Shown here: piece after piece, positions 1-11,430 of the stretch
How positions within the stretch are numbered: the stretch's first letter is position 1
Layout of the letters: each line of letters opens with the position of its first letter
Origin: Protopterus annectens
Lineage: Eukaryota; Chordata; Ceratodontiformes; Protopteridae
Reading direction: 5' to 3'
Length of the DNA stretch: 64,000 nucleotides
Assembly: GCF_019279795.1 (NCBI RefSeq)
Contig: NC_056740.1
Location: forward strand, 223,411,774-223,475,773
Position numbers and translations under genes: made by a program
Notes under the pieces: generated by a model
What the model was told of the DNA's origin: nothing
Databases searched by the model: none
What the model saw: the letters and a program-made list of their open reading frames with translations, nothing else

Positions 1-194
1 ATGAATCTCAACCCCCTTTACGCTATCTAATGCTTTTTACTCAGTATCCTGAAGTACATTTTTCCATCTCCCCAGTACTTTTTCAGTGCTTTCTTGCATG
101 GATTCATCCCATTTGATCAAATGTCCTGAATGTAGAGTGCCAGAACACTGACACGAGATTGTCAAACTGAAAAACAGATCCTTTTTTTTTCGTA

Positions 195-275
195 GGGGGA
201 CAAACTCTCCTGCAACCCAGCCTCCCACACCACTTGCTAATTATGTACACTAACTCAGAGATCACTCTACATTAG
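195..275 (+). repeat. fragment sharing the core of two TIR elements
   Basis: A GGGGGAC tract, a C-rich stretch and then a core resembling ACTAACTCAGAGATCACTCTA appear here. The same order and a very similar core occur inside the TIR elements at about 7,110-7,200 and 14,240-14,338. No terminal inverted repeats were recognised here, so this is probably a truncated or diverged relative. The call depends on the shared core only. Confidence 0.4.
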
Positions 276-757
276 GGAAAGGGTCAATTCCATAATCCCT
301 GATGTCCTGCAATCGCATAATACAGGTTTTCCCTTTCTCCCTATATGTTGACATTTCTGATGTTGACTATTAGGTTTTGACCTTTTCACACACAGCACTT
401 ATATCCATCTAACACAACTGTCATGTACCCTTCTTGTGCCTGTCATAAAAGATGCCTCATCCTGCTGACGCTTTCTCCTTGTTCCTTTTTCTTCTTTTCA
501 TTATTTGCAGTCACACCCTTATCCGTCTCTTGTTATTCCATGTAGTTAAATCATGCCTCTACTCATTTCTCTCTTCAAGTGTGTACATGACGAGTCATTA
601 CCTCCCTTCCTTGTCTAAACCATCTTTCCTGGACCCATCACTACACCCTTTCTTCAAAACTGAGTTCCTTTCCTTTGAATGTCCCCAGTATTTGGTCTTA
701 CCAATGACTGTGTGTCCAGTCAGAGAATAATCTCTGCCTCTTGGGAGTCAATTCCCC
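276..757. other. unassigned pyrimidine-rich DNA
   Basis: No gene or repeat family was recognised. The plus strand is T/C-rich. The short open frames here show no domain and are not called. Confidence 0.5.
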
Positions 758-1529
758 TCATCATCATCGGTCCCCTTTTTCCCACATTCTACATGGGGTT
801 GGGGTGGTGTGTTAACTGTCGCCATCTCTCTCAATTCAACACCACACTCCTGCCTTCTTTGGCACTCATGCCTGACTGTCGCAGATCTTCTGTCAGACAA
901 TCCATCCACCTCTTTGCTGGATGCCCTCATTTCCTCTTGCCTTCTTCCTATCTGTCCCAAATCTTCTTCACCAGATTGTCTTCTGCTTTTCTGCACATGT
1001 GCACCAATCACTGTAATCTGTTCTCTTTGATATTTTTGCAATTGGTGCTACTTTGGCTTCTGCTCTTACACCTTCATTTCATCTGTCCCACAGTGCGCAT
1101 CCTACCACCCATCTCAGGCACTTAATTTCCTTCACCTCTAGCTTCCTCATTTTCTCTGCCTTCAGTGCCTAAATTTCTGTACCATATTTAGTACTGGTCA
1201 CACCACTGTTTTATACACCGTACTTTTCAACTTCTTTGGCATTCATCTGTCATACACTACACTTGACACACTATGCCAGTTGGCACCGGCCCCTCTGAAT
1301 CTAGGTTTGACCTTTTAATTCAGACTTTCCTTCTCCTCAACCATCTCTACCAGACACTTGAAGCTGTTAACCTGTTTTACTATCTTCCCTTCTATCTCCA
1401 GCCTTAGCTTCTTCTAATTTACCCAATTTGCTGCCATTACCACTCTTATCTGTACTCATTTTCATCCTATGTGCCTTCAGTTTTGTATTCCATTCCTCTA
1501 TCTTTTGCTTAAGTTATTACTCATAGTCT

Positions 1530-2164
1530 ATCTGTAATGCCACATCGTCTGCATACAGAAACTTTGCTTGTTGAGCTGTACTCTCTGACCTGTTTGATAA
1601 TGTAATTAATCACCATTAGGAACAGAGTTGGGCTCAAAGCTTAACCTTGATCCACATCCATTCCCATTGGTAACCCGTCTGAGACTAAACACTGTTCGTA
1701 CTTGAGTTATTGGGTCCTTGTATATAGCCTGCACTAATTCTACCAATGTTTCAGGGACTTCGAACCAACACAGGGCTGCCCAAATCAATTTTCTTGAGAC
1801 CTTGTCATATGCTTTCTCCAAGTCTAGAAATGCCCAATCAGGCTCTATTCTCATCTCTAGCTTCTTGTCAATTATCTGTCTCACTGCAAACAATGGATCA
1901 GTTGTGCTGCATCCTGATCTGAATCTAAACTACTCATCTCCCATCTTACTTTCTGTTACTCTGCATATCCATTTATCAACCATCCTCTCCAGAATTTTCA
2001 AGCAATGTGACAGGAGTTTGATACCTCTGCACTGCCCGCAGTTGTAGATGCTCCTTTTGTTTTTGTACAATGGCATGAGTATGCTTATTCTCCAGTAATC
2101 TGGCATATGTCCTTCTCTCCACACTGCTGTAGGTACCCTCAGGAGTGAATTCTCTCTGTCTCAC
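1530..2164 (-). pseudogene. RTE-like reverse transcriptase domain (broken)
   Basis: Two frames carry consecutive RT blocks: a thumb-proximal stretch with YWRISILMPLYKNK and CRGIKLLSH (about 2,110-1,940), then FAVRQIIDKKLE and FLDLEKAYDKVSRK (motif A) at about 1,893-1,700. The YADD box is encoded at 1,544-1,555. The frame changes between blocks and stops follow the YADD box, so no functional enzyme is encoded. The domain belongs with the endonuclease upstream on the same strand. Confidence 0.75.
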
Positions 2165-2792
2165 TCAGCATCTTTATCATATCTTCTGTGACCTCATCTG
2201 AGCCTACTGCTTTCCATGACTTCATTTTCCTTAGTGCTATTCTTACTTTTTCTTTGGTGGGCTCCTCTTCTTCTTTCATCATAGGCTGAGTCTAGGGCAG
2301 CACAACTTCTGTGGGGTTTTCTTCATTCATAAGCTGCTGGAAATACTCCTTCCATCTGCCTTTAATGTCCTGTGGACTGGTGAGTAGGTTGTTGCTGGCA
2401 TCTCTTATGAAGGGTGTTTTGATGGTCTTCTTTATCTTTCTGCCATTGCCTTGCAACCTGATTTAGTTTCTTTGTGCCACCTACTGAGTCACTTTCCAGA
2501 AGCTGGTAGAGTGCCTCTGATGCCCTGTTCCTTCCTAGCCTGGTCCATATTTTTTATTTCTCACTTTTTCCTGCACATCTTCTTTCATCTGATGACTTCA
2601 TGGACTTCTGCATTCCACCACCAGCTTTCCTTATGTACTTTATTTCCATACTTCGCTCAGCCACATATCTGTTCTGTAGTCCTTACACATGCTGTTTTGA
2701 CGCACTGCCATTCTTCTTCAACTCCACCTATTTGCTCCACTTCTTGGGGTGCTACAGCTCAGAGTAATTTCTTGAAGTGTTGTACTTTCTGT

Positions 2793-3534
2793 TCAGTCAA
2801 CTTCTAGGTCTTTAGCCTGGTCTCTGTTGACCTTAGAGCCTTCTCTGACCACTGGTTGTAGCTGATTTTTGGCAACCAGTGGTTTATGCTGTGGACCAAC
2901 TGTTTTACTGGGGATGACTTTGCAATCACTGATTCTACCTCCGTGGCTTTTCCTTACTAGGAGGAAGTCTACCTGAGTTGCATGTTGGCCATTCTTGTCT
3001 GTGATCTTAAGACTGCCTCTCTTTCTGAACCATGTGTTGATTACTATCAAGCCATTTGCTAGACAAAAATCTAGAATGGCTTCTCCTTTATTCCTGTTGT
3101 CCCACTCATGTGGATGCAGGGAATCTTTATATCCCCTTCTGTCTGTCCTGATATGTGCATTCAAGTCACCCATTATCAACACCAATTCATGTTGTCCTGC
3201 TTTATCGAGTAGGTCCTGCAACTGCTGTTGAAATGTACTCTTCTCTTCACTATCAAAACTCTGCTGTGAGGCATACACTAAGATTATGAATAATGTCCTA
3301 TCTTTAGACTGGAGTCTGCTTCCCATGAGTCTGTTGTTAATTCTGATGACATCCCTCACTGCCTTCTTAAAACTTTCCCTCATCATAATTCCCACACCAT
3401 TTTTAGCCTGTCCTCATCCTGAGTAGTAGACTCTGGATCCCAAACCATGTGGCTTTGCTGTGCTATCCTTCCATATTCTATCTTGGATACATAGGATGTC
3501 CAGCCCATACCTCCCAACCATCTGAATTACTCAT
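2793..3534 (-). pseudogene. RTE-like apurinic endonuclease domain (broken)
   Basis: The minus-strand reading starts with GRYGLDILCIQDRIW, continues through NGVGIMM and a 200-residue open stretch containing LIMGDLNAH (the GDxN catalytic block) and VDFLLVRK, and ends in a QHKPLV block typical of this endonuclease family. It would nick target DNA to prime reverse transcription. The usual catalytic Glu of the CIQE(T)xW block reads Asp here, and a stop lies just before NGVGIMM. The domain is therefore inactive as encoded. Confidence 0.7.
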
Positions 3535-3559
3535 TTTTTACCGAGTTTTGGGGTCCAAA

Positions 3560-4087
3560 TGATGGGGTGCCACAATTCCTGAGTGGCACCCCTTCATTTC
3601 CTATTTTTTTCCACTTCGTTTTTAATTTCCGTGCTGTTTTGGCTGACGTCATCACGTGCGCGATGATGTCAGTGCCGTCGGTGCTACCAGCCTATCAGAA
3701 TTCAGCTCTGCACACATTTCCAGCTGGGTGCTCAAGGCTGTTCAAATGCTGCAAGCGGGCGGGAACAGTTATTATCGGACAACGTCGTTTTGGAATCTGG
3801 ATATGTTCAAATGCTGCAAACAGTAGTTATTGTAGAAAACTTCATTTTGGATATCTTTTGGATTCATGGCTGTTGGAGAATGCTACAAGCAGTTATCACT
3901 GCGGAGGAGAAAGTCGCTTTGGATATCTGTTAAGGTAAGGAGTGTGTGTGTTTTGGATATGTTCAAATGCTGCAACAAGTAGTAGAGTGTGTGTGTGTTT
4001 TGGATATGTTTAAATGCTGCAAGCAGTCATCGCAGAAAATCTTTTTGATTCATGGCTGTTGTCATGCTGTAAGCAGTTATCGTAAAG

Positions 4088-4092
<5 letters not shown>
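3560..4092 (+). repeat. degenerate 60-bp minisatellite with a CpG-rich upstream edge
   Basis: From 3,738 to 4,092, variants of GGATATGTTCAAATGCTGCAA followed by AGCAGTTATCG occur about six times at spacings near 50-70 bp. Upstream, 3,643-3,670 holds TGACGTCA (CRE-like) and CACGTG (E-box) in a CpG-containing patch. The block lies next to the 5' side of RTE copy 1 but is not shown to belong to it. A (GT)n run follows. Confidence 0.6.
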
Positions 4093-4118
<26 letters not shown>

Positions 4119-4119
4119 T
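4091..4119 (+). repeat. (GT)n microsatellite
   Basis: An uninterrupted GT dinucleotide run follows directly on the minisatellite. Confidence 0.9.
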
Positions 4120-4900
4120 AATATATTTCTTCCCCTAGCCTAGCTACAGTTTGTTTAGGGGGTTACATGGTAGCACACCTAGAAAATTCTCCTTAAAGCT
4201 TTTATGTTTTTTTCTTTCTTTATCGAATATGGTTGCTGTTAGTGAAGGATTTTCTTTATTGCATGCAGCAGTTTTATAACTTCATTAGACAAGATCATCC
4301 AGTCTGAACAGTGCATGAGATGCAGGGAAGTGATGTTTTATCAGAGACAGGCCAAGCTAATGACCATTAGAAATTGCTATGCTGGTTAGCCATTCCTTTT
4401 AAGTAGTTAAGCATTTGTTGTTGCAAAGTGAAGACACTTGAAGTTTCAGCAGGAAGGCTGAAATTCTATTCAGGCACCCAGGTTTCATTACAAAAATTGC
4501 TTTCCTATGAATTCTTAGACATTTGTTTGTGGTTCTGTTTAATAACAGTGCTGCAGATATGGCAACAGATGCTGTAATACCAATGTCTTTGAAGTGTTTA
4601 AAGTTTTCATCTTTGTTCATCTTTAGAAAGCCCACTTTCTGTAAGTGCTATATATGCAAGCTTTGCACTATTAACAGTAAGAGCATTTTCCTGTTTTGTA
4701 GTTGTAGAATTTACATACTATTGGTGCAGTGCTTAATGTGCAGGAGGTAGTTTATGCCAGGTACTCTTTTTGTACATTATTTGAAGGAAACAACACAAAA
4801 GATTCTTTGTTCTACTGGTTCTGTACCCACCATCACTTGTGAATTTCTGCCATATTTTTAATCTGTTCCTCATAAAATCTGTGGTTTTCAGGATATTTAT
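4120..4900. other. unassigned AT-rich intergenic DNA
   Basis: No gene, domain or repeat was recognised. Short open frames on both strands look random. Confidence 0.5.
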
Positions 4901-4919
4901 GACAAATCACTGAAGGGTG

Positions 4920-5414
4920 AATCCATTAAATAATGACAGGCATTTGAATTTCAAACTTCATATTCTTCAGAAAATAAATGGTAACAAAAACTTTTATTCT
5001 AGTAATTGTCTAAGTTTATAAGATCAATATTTGAAATGTGTACCTATTTTGAGGCTGTATTCCCCCATTATTGGCTTTGTCCAGTTTTTTTGTGCTAGGA
5101 GGTTGAGAACTATGGTGAGAAGTGAGAAATGAATTTTCACTAAATGATAGCTATTTAAGTTTCAGACTTCCTATCTTTTGGGAAACAAGCTGCTGATTTG
5201 GCATAGTGGTATGTTGCTCTAAGACTTGCCAGTAAAATGCATGGTGGTAACACATTTTATTCTAGCAACTTTCCAAAGTTATATAAGCAATGTTTAAAAT
5301 GTGTCCTTGGTTTTTGGCCTTTGTCTCACCCCCCCCACCCCAAAATAAAAAACAATATTGAAAATAAGTGTAAGAAGCTGTACAAGATGCTTATGCCTTA
5401 CACTGCTGTCATTC

Positions 5415-5479
<65 letters not shown>

Positions 5480-6165
5480 TGTGTGTGCGTGTGTGGAAGT
5501 AGATTTTTATGATGGAAATGTTCTGAATTGGGCAGTTTTGTCATTACTGGTTCATGCATTTTGTTTCATTGCCTACTGAAAAAATGTTTAAACAATAAAT
5601 TTAAAATGTGCTCTAACAAGTGTGCTGTATTAATACAAGGAATATAACTTAATACAGTCATATAGCCCAAAGGTAATCTTTATCCACCTCTGGACAGATG
5701 CATTTTCTTTGGGTGTGGTATAGGTTTCAATGCTCTTTTAATGAATGTGAGTTTCAAGGGCAGAGAAGTTTTAATGCCAAGTCTATTTTCATTGTGAGAC
5801 AGTATTGCTTTGTTTAACAGATGTATTAGTGTTTGTGCATTGTGCTGTAAAGTGTAAAAATAAAATCTAAATCATTGTAGAAGTAAAGCAGTATGCGCAC
5901 ATTAGTGTTTATGGTAAATGGGACCAAATAGCCAGGTAATGGGACATTGGAATGGTTGCAGGGGGACTCTGGTGCCATATTTTGGTTGTCTCTTCTTCAG
6001 TTTGAGTTTGAAAGTTGGTACTCCACAATTCCATTGGAGTGGGCGGGGTTACATAATTATGTATGCAACTTTTATGTTAAACAGCGTACAGATTTGTACC
6101 TATTTTTTATGGGCCTTGTCCAGATTTTTGATGTTTCTAGGTTGAGTGGTATGGTCCAGCCTCCT
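4920..6165 (+). repeat. diverged interspersed repeat, three copies
   Basis: Three segments (about 4,940-5,110, 5,160-5,320 and 5,980-6,160) share the order GGTAACA...TTTATTCTAG, a TTTAAAATGTG-like block and, in two of them, TGTACCTATTTT followed by CTTTGTCCAG or CCTTGTCCAG and then AGGTTGAG. The copies are strongly diverged and no coding potential is seen. The family is unidentified. Confidence 0.4.
5420..5497 (+). repeat. (TA)n microsatellite with short (GT)n end
   Basis: A long TA run is followed by TTATATATTGTGTGTGCGTGTGTGG. Open frames here rich in Tyr and Ile are artefacts of the repeat. Confidence 0.95.
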
Positions 6166-6479
6166 CCATCAATCATGTCATCCAGTGAATCTATAACAAT
6201 TCGCAGTTCATGTCTGGCAGGTTGATTAGTTTTGTGTCCCGGTTTCGCTAAGCAGAGCTATCCCAGGTAACGCAGGCTGGGCAACTGGACACCAGCTGGC
6301 CAGTAGCTTACTGACAGAGGGCTGCTGGACTTTATGGAGGGCACACACTGGCCAACAGGGAAATATACATCCCTCCCACTGTTAGCATGGGTCCCTTTTG
6401 TAGGGCTGAGTAAACTGGATCATCGACCCACTTATCACCTTGAAATACCCATGCCCATTAGTCAACAAAACCAAATCAC

Positions 6480-6835
6480 CTAGATCTATATTTTACACCA
6501 CTGAGTGGCTAGCCCTGCCACAGCATGCAGTCGGTGATCCGTGTTCTACTATCTTGAGGATACTGCACACAGTAGATGCCCAAAGTGGTTGGTCTATACA
6601 ACTCTTCATCCTATAGGACATCATGCAGAGTCTGCGCTGCTGCCCACAGCTCCATTCATTGGTGAGTTTGAGATGGAAACACTCAGCATGTGTTTTGGAG
6701 GTAGGAGGAACCCACAGAGACAGAGGGAGAACATGCACACTCCAAACAGGCATTGACTACAGGTCAGGAACAAACACTGAACCTTGTGCATGGCAGGCAA
6801 AGACCTTAACTATTATGTTCACTGGTTTCCCTCAC
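6480..6835 (-). mobile_element. V-SINE-like SINE fragment
   Basis: Read on the minus strand, 6,680-6,770 contains GTGCATGTTCTCCCTCTGT and GTGGGTTCCTCC. This matches the conserved vertebrate V-SINE central core (general form GTTTGCATGTTCTCCCCGTG then GTGGGTTTCCTCC). A tRNA-like head with a degenerate B box (AAGGTTCAGTG) lies at about 6,790-6,835 on the same strand. The left part down to 6,480 is assigned by position only. Confidence 0.55.
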
Positions 6836-6932
6836 TCTCAACATTTTGTTAGCTTCTGTCACTGCCATCTCATTTATTCTTCATGATTCTTCTTTGGAGT
6901 GATTATAACTCCCAGGTATATATACACGGATT

Positions 6933-7532
6933 CACTTTATAATCTCGAAATACTGAAATATCGAATTTCAGTATTTCGAGACTATAAAGCCAAAACACCA
7001 AAAACCAAAACTGCAAAATGAAAACCGTGACCGTTAAAGCACACACAAAAAACACAACTACACCTACCTCCACACAACAACACAAACCCAAACACACACA
7101 CACACACACTATAAAAGCAGGGGGACAAGCCCCCATGCACCCGCCCATGTGGAGGGCTGCGCTCCCCCACTTATATATACTAACTCTGAGGAAGCACTAA
7201 ACACCAACACACACAAAACCCACCAGCATACATTCCACACCCCCCTCGCACAAGCACACATCACCAGATACAAACACCACCACTCTCAACACTGACATAC
7301 TCACACTCTCACCTACGTACCCTAACCCATACCTAACACTCCCAGACACATTCACAAACACACAAACCCTCCTCAAAACCCTTAAAAACACCACACTTAC
7401 CTAACTGCTGTCAGTACTGTGGGTTCAACATTTTCAGGTTCGATATTCTGCAGTTTCGTGCATCTGCAGATTCGACACGTTGGTCTCGGGATACTGAAAT
7501 TTGACATTTCAGTATTTCGAGATTCCAAAGTG
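6933..7532 (+). mobile_element. 600-bp non-autonomous TIR element with hairpin ends
   Basis: Both ends begin with CACTTTRRAATCTCGAAATACT on opposite strands, giving terminal inverted repeats of about 50 bp. Each end is also an internal palindrome: arms 6,943-6,959 and 6,965-6,981 pair perfectly over 17 bp around a 5-base loop, and arms 7,484-7,500 and 7,506-7,522 pair with two mismatches. The interior (about 7,000-7,400) is rich in A and C with few G, and it contains the core shared with 14,306-14,338. No transposase is present and no target duplication could be read. Confidence 0.65.
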
Positions 7533-8057
<525 letters not shown>

Positions 8058-8860
8058 TCATCATCATGGGGTTATGGTGTCAATTCAGAGCAATTTTCTT
8101 ACCTTCCTCAACAATCATGCCCGACTGTTGCAGGACTCCTGGCATGCAATTCATCCATCGCTTGACTGGATGACCTCGTCTCCTCTTGCATTCTTCCAGT
8201 CTTTCCCAAATCTACTTTACCAAAGTGCCTTCCGAGACCTGCAACGCAATTCATCCATCGCTTGACTGGATGACCTCGTCTCCTCTTGCATTCTTCCAGT
8301 CTTTCCCAAATCTACTTTACCAAAGTGCCTTCCGATTTCATGCATATGTAATTAAACTACCTTAATCCTTTCTTCTTGACCTTCTGTGTAACTGGGGCTA
8401 CTCTGACATCTGCGCTGATGCTTTAATTTCTTCATCTGTCCCACAGCGTGCATCTTATTGTACATCTCAAGCACTTTATCTCAATCACTTTCAAGGCTCC
8501 TAAGCTGCTCTGCCTTCACTATCCAGCTTTCTGTGCCATAAAGAACTGCTTACACTTTGTGCCAAATAGATGTAATACCTCTGATTCTAACTCTGACCTT
8601 CTTCCTCATTCAGAATTCCCATCTTCTCAACCAGACCTCCAGTTACTTGAAGCTATTACCCTATTCCACTATTTTCCCTTCAATTTTCAGCTTCTTTTGA
8701 TTTCTCCAATTTGCTGTCATGGGCACTCTCTTGTCTGTGCTTAGCTGTATCCATCCTGTTTAGAGTTTGCATGCAGTTCCAAATCGTCTGCATACAACAA
8801 CATTGTTGATCTGCCCCCTCTGACCTGTCAGATGATGTCCGTCACCTGTATAAACTTGTC
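8058..8860 (-). mobile_element. RTE-like LINE, 3' fragment (RTE copy 2)
   Basis: The segment aligns by eye with 758-1,600 of RTE copy 1 in the same orientation: the TCATCATCAT tail (8,058-8,067), the GACTGTTGCAGGACT / ATCCATCGCTTGACTGGATG region, the TCATCTGTCCCACAGCGTGCATC block and the YADD box encoded at 8,783-8,794. It is truncated within RT. It carries an internal tandem duplication listed separately. Confidence 0.7.
8146..8335 (+). repeat. 100-bp-period tandem duplication inside RTE copy 2
   Basis: Positions 8,146-8,235 and 8,246-8,335 are identical 90-base segments, separated by a 10-base joint (8,236-8,245). RTE copy 1 has this region only once, so the duplication arose in this copy. 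Confidence 0.9.
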
Positions 8861-8879
8861 TGCCTTTGAACTGCCTTAC

Positions 8880-9820
8880 ATTTCCTTGTAGCTTAGTTGT
8901 TTGTGGTACCTTTTCACCTGTGGCTAACTAAAATGCGTTTATACTTTAAGAAGACTGGGACTGCAATTCTAGTGGGAGTAGAAAGGTAGCCTGGTCTGAC
9001 TTGGGAGATGCACAGGGAGGCTTGAAGTGAGAATTACTTATTGTAGCTAGTTATTTGATCTGCTACTGATGCCTTTTCACTTTTTGCTAACTAAAGTGTG
9101 TTTTGGGAGTACAAAGGCAGCCTGGTTAGTCAGAGATGGAAAATGCATAAAGGAGCTTAAAGTGACAATTATTTGTTGTAGCTAGTTTATACGGTTTTAC
9201 TTTTAGCTAACTAAAGTCAGTTTTTACATTAAGTAGACTGGGACTGCTATTCTAGTGGCATTAAACAGTAAAGTAGCCTGATCAATCCGGATGGAAAACA
9301 CAAAGGGAGGCTTAAAGTGATAATGACTTATTGTAGCTAGTTATTTGATTGTTTCTGATAACCTTTTTAACTTTTGTCTATCTAAAGTGGGTTTTTACAT
9401 TAAGGAGAATGGGACTGCAGTTCTAGTGAGAGTAAAAAGGTAGCCTGGTCTGTCCAAATTGGGAAATACATAATGAAGCTTAAATTGACACTTACTTGTA
9501 GCTAGTTGGCACCTTTTCACTTCTGGCTAACCAAAGTGTGTTTTTACATTAAGAATACTGGGACTACTATTCTGGTGGCAGTAGTAAAGTAACCTGGTCA
9601 GTCCAATTTAGGAAACACACAGGGATGCTTAAAGTGAGACTATTTCATCATCAAGGGGGATTTTTAGTGATTTAGTTCTGCGTTACTCTGTATTGGATTG
9701 CTACTGTTGCTGTGCTTTTACATTAAGAAGTTCTAGGATCATACATCTTGTGGCAGAAGATGTTTACCTGGTCTCTCTGAGTTGGGAGGCACTCCAGGGA
9801 GCTTAAGTGTAGTCATTTAT
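8880..9820 (+). repeat. diverged tandem array of about 165-bp units
   Basis: Five to six units share this order: TTTTCAC...GCTAACTAAAGTG, TTTTTACATTAAGAAGACTGG, GACTGC.ATTCTAGTGG, GTAGCCTGGTC, CACAGGGAGGCTTAAAGTGA, TTATTGTAGCTAGTTATTTGAT. The GCTAACTAAAG landmark falls near 8,923, 9,087, 9,206, 9,377 and 9,526. One unit is shortened to about 119 bp. The array ends about 300 bp upstream of CR1 copy 1 ORF1 and lies on the same strand. Confidence 0.75.
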
Positions 9821-10129
9821 TGACATGAGGGCATGGGAGTTAGTTTTCAGCTTTTACTATCTGCTGTAAATTGGGTGCATTTCTGCAGTGCTGTTCACCG
9901 CTCAGTGGTGGTTAGCAGTACGCTGTATAGTAGCAAATCTATAGTACTTAGAACCTTAACCCAAAACACAGAAAGGATTTCTGTAGAGCTAAGCTTAGGG
10001 TATCTAGATAGCACATCAAACAGCACTAATATCATAAAACTATCTAGTATCTAGCCTTCCCCCTAGACAGGTGACCCCTGTAAAACCAACTAAACTATAA
10101 TGGCCCAACCCTAATATAGGTCCTGATGA

Positions 10130-10762
10130 CATGGATGTTCACTTTCCTAGCGTTTCTATGGCCAGCTTCCTGAGACAATGCATCAATTGTCTCATGTAGT
10201 CAGATAACCTTTTAATTCTTAAAGAAACTAACACAGTATGCAAGAGATGTACATATATAGCCTCTCTGGAGGCAAAAATCTTGCTTTCAAACAATGTTGT
10301 CAAAAGCACACACTACATTCTTCACACATACCACTCACCACACACATAGACATTCTTATGCTGAGGCACTTAAAAGAAACCTCTCCAAACCTCAAATACC
10401 TCCTAAGCCATCAAACTGCAGCACCTGCGCTCAGCAATCACTAAAGCACACATCAGAATGCAATATCTAGCACCACACATAAGCCTTGCATTGAGCAGCA
10501 TTCTACCTTCGCCAAGGATAAGGCCACAGTATGAACAGAAATGACTAATTTTAATAATTGGCTTAGTTTCTGGTGTCATTCCAGAGGAATCCAATATCTA
10601 TCAGCACTGGAGGACATGATTAACAGACCACTTTGCTTTGCCAATGATGGTCTGCACCTGTCCTCCCTAAGCTTTCAAATACTGGCTAAAGATTTATCCA
10701 TCCCCTTAGAGCATTTTAGGCAATGTCAACATGACAAAACTATCCAAATGCCAAAAAAATCC
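10130..10762 (+). pseudogene. CR1-like ORF1 remnant with SGNH-esterase-like end
   Basis: Several frames correspond to ORF1 of copy 5. Near the end, GLHLSSLSFQILAKDL follows a FWCHSRGIQYL stretch. The DGLHLS wording matches the catalytic block V (DxxH) of SGNH/GDSL hydrolases, a domain known from ORF1 of some CR1 and L2 LINEs. The GDS nucleophile block is not recognisable in this copy. Breaks are too many for a product. Confidence 0.5.
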
Positions 10763-10764
10763 TT

Positions 10765-11430
10765 AAGATGTTACTACTCAATGCTAGGAGCCTAATCAAG
10801 AAACTCCATACCCTATACACTCTCCTCAGAGAATGTAGACATCTGTGCTGTTACCCTGACTTGGTTGAAAGCTGCAGAATGTACTCAATCAGTGGAAGGG
10901 TAGAATGCCTTCCACATATTTACACCAATGGCAGCACACACAGGGTTAGGTACGAAGGTGTCTTGAGCTACATTAGCAGCAAATACAACTCTAAGATGGT
11001 TAAACAGGATGATGCCGTGGAGTTCACCATGTCCAAGACTCTATAGACAAGGTTCCCTGCCAAGTCCTGGCCAGCTACTGGTCACCCTCTATGACCCACG
11101 AAACTCACAACTCTTACCTAGACCTACTAGAGGCTCTCATGAGCCAACCAAGTAGGATATTCATGGGTTGGGAGATTTTAAATACCCCTCTATAGACTGG
11201 GAAATTTATACTGCCTCTAACTCACAGGCACAACATTTCCTGGACTTTATCAACACAAACACCCTAGACCACACAGTACAATCTCCAACCAGTGGATCAA
11301 ACATATTGGACCTAATGCTCACCAATATGGAACAGCGCTGCCCCCACTGTGTCACATACTCATTGGTGAAGGTGGACTACAAAGATGTCTCCCTCAAAAC
11401 AAAAAACAACCTGTAAGAGTTGGGAACTAT
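10765..11430 (+). pseudogene. CR1-like endonuclease domain (broken)
   Basis: Blocks in order are LLLNARSLIKKLHTLYTLL near 10,770, a degenerate ETW region near 10,860, GDFKYPSIDWE near 11,175 (the GDFN block with Lys for Asn) and NILDLMLTNM near 11,305. Frames shift between blocks. The first block overlaps the end of the esterase-like stretch only at the scale of neighbouring frames. Confidence 0.65.

Larger units (their letters stand above)
758..3535 (-). mobile_element. RTE-like LINE, 5'-truncated and decayed (RTE copy 1)
   Basis: A non-LTR retrotransposon lies on the minus strand with the family order: AP-type endonuclease (about 3,534-2,793), RT (about 2,164-1,530) and a C-terminal region ending at a TCATCATCATC simple run (758-768), read as the 3' tail. 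The RT has the RTE-type block FLDLEKAYDKV and a YADD catalytic box. The endonuclease block LDILCIQ lies at the 5' edge with nothing recognisable upstream, so the copy is 5'-truncated. Stops and frameshifts break it into several frames. A related copy lies at 8,058-8,860 and an RT scrap at 13,640-13,775. The RTE-like assignment comes from motif wording, not from a tree. Confidence 0.75.

Noticed and set aside
452..1125. Plus-strand frames of 92 and 148 residues
   Set aside because: They are antisense to, or precede, the RTE 3' region on the minus strand and show only hydrophobic composition from T/C-rich DNA.
6541..6886. Plus-strand frames of 71 and 87 residues
   Set aside because: They are antisense to a V-SINE-like fragment, whose core explains the apparent protein wording.
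8146..9820. CRISPR array
   Set aside because: Repeat units are long, diverged and without regular spacers, and the surrounding sequence is vertebrate-type retrotransposon DNA.
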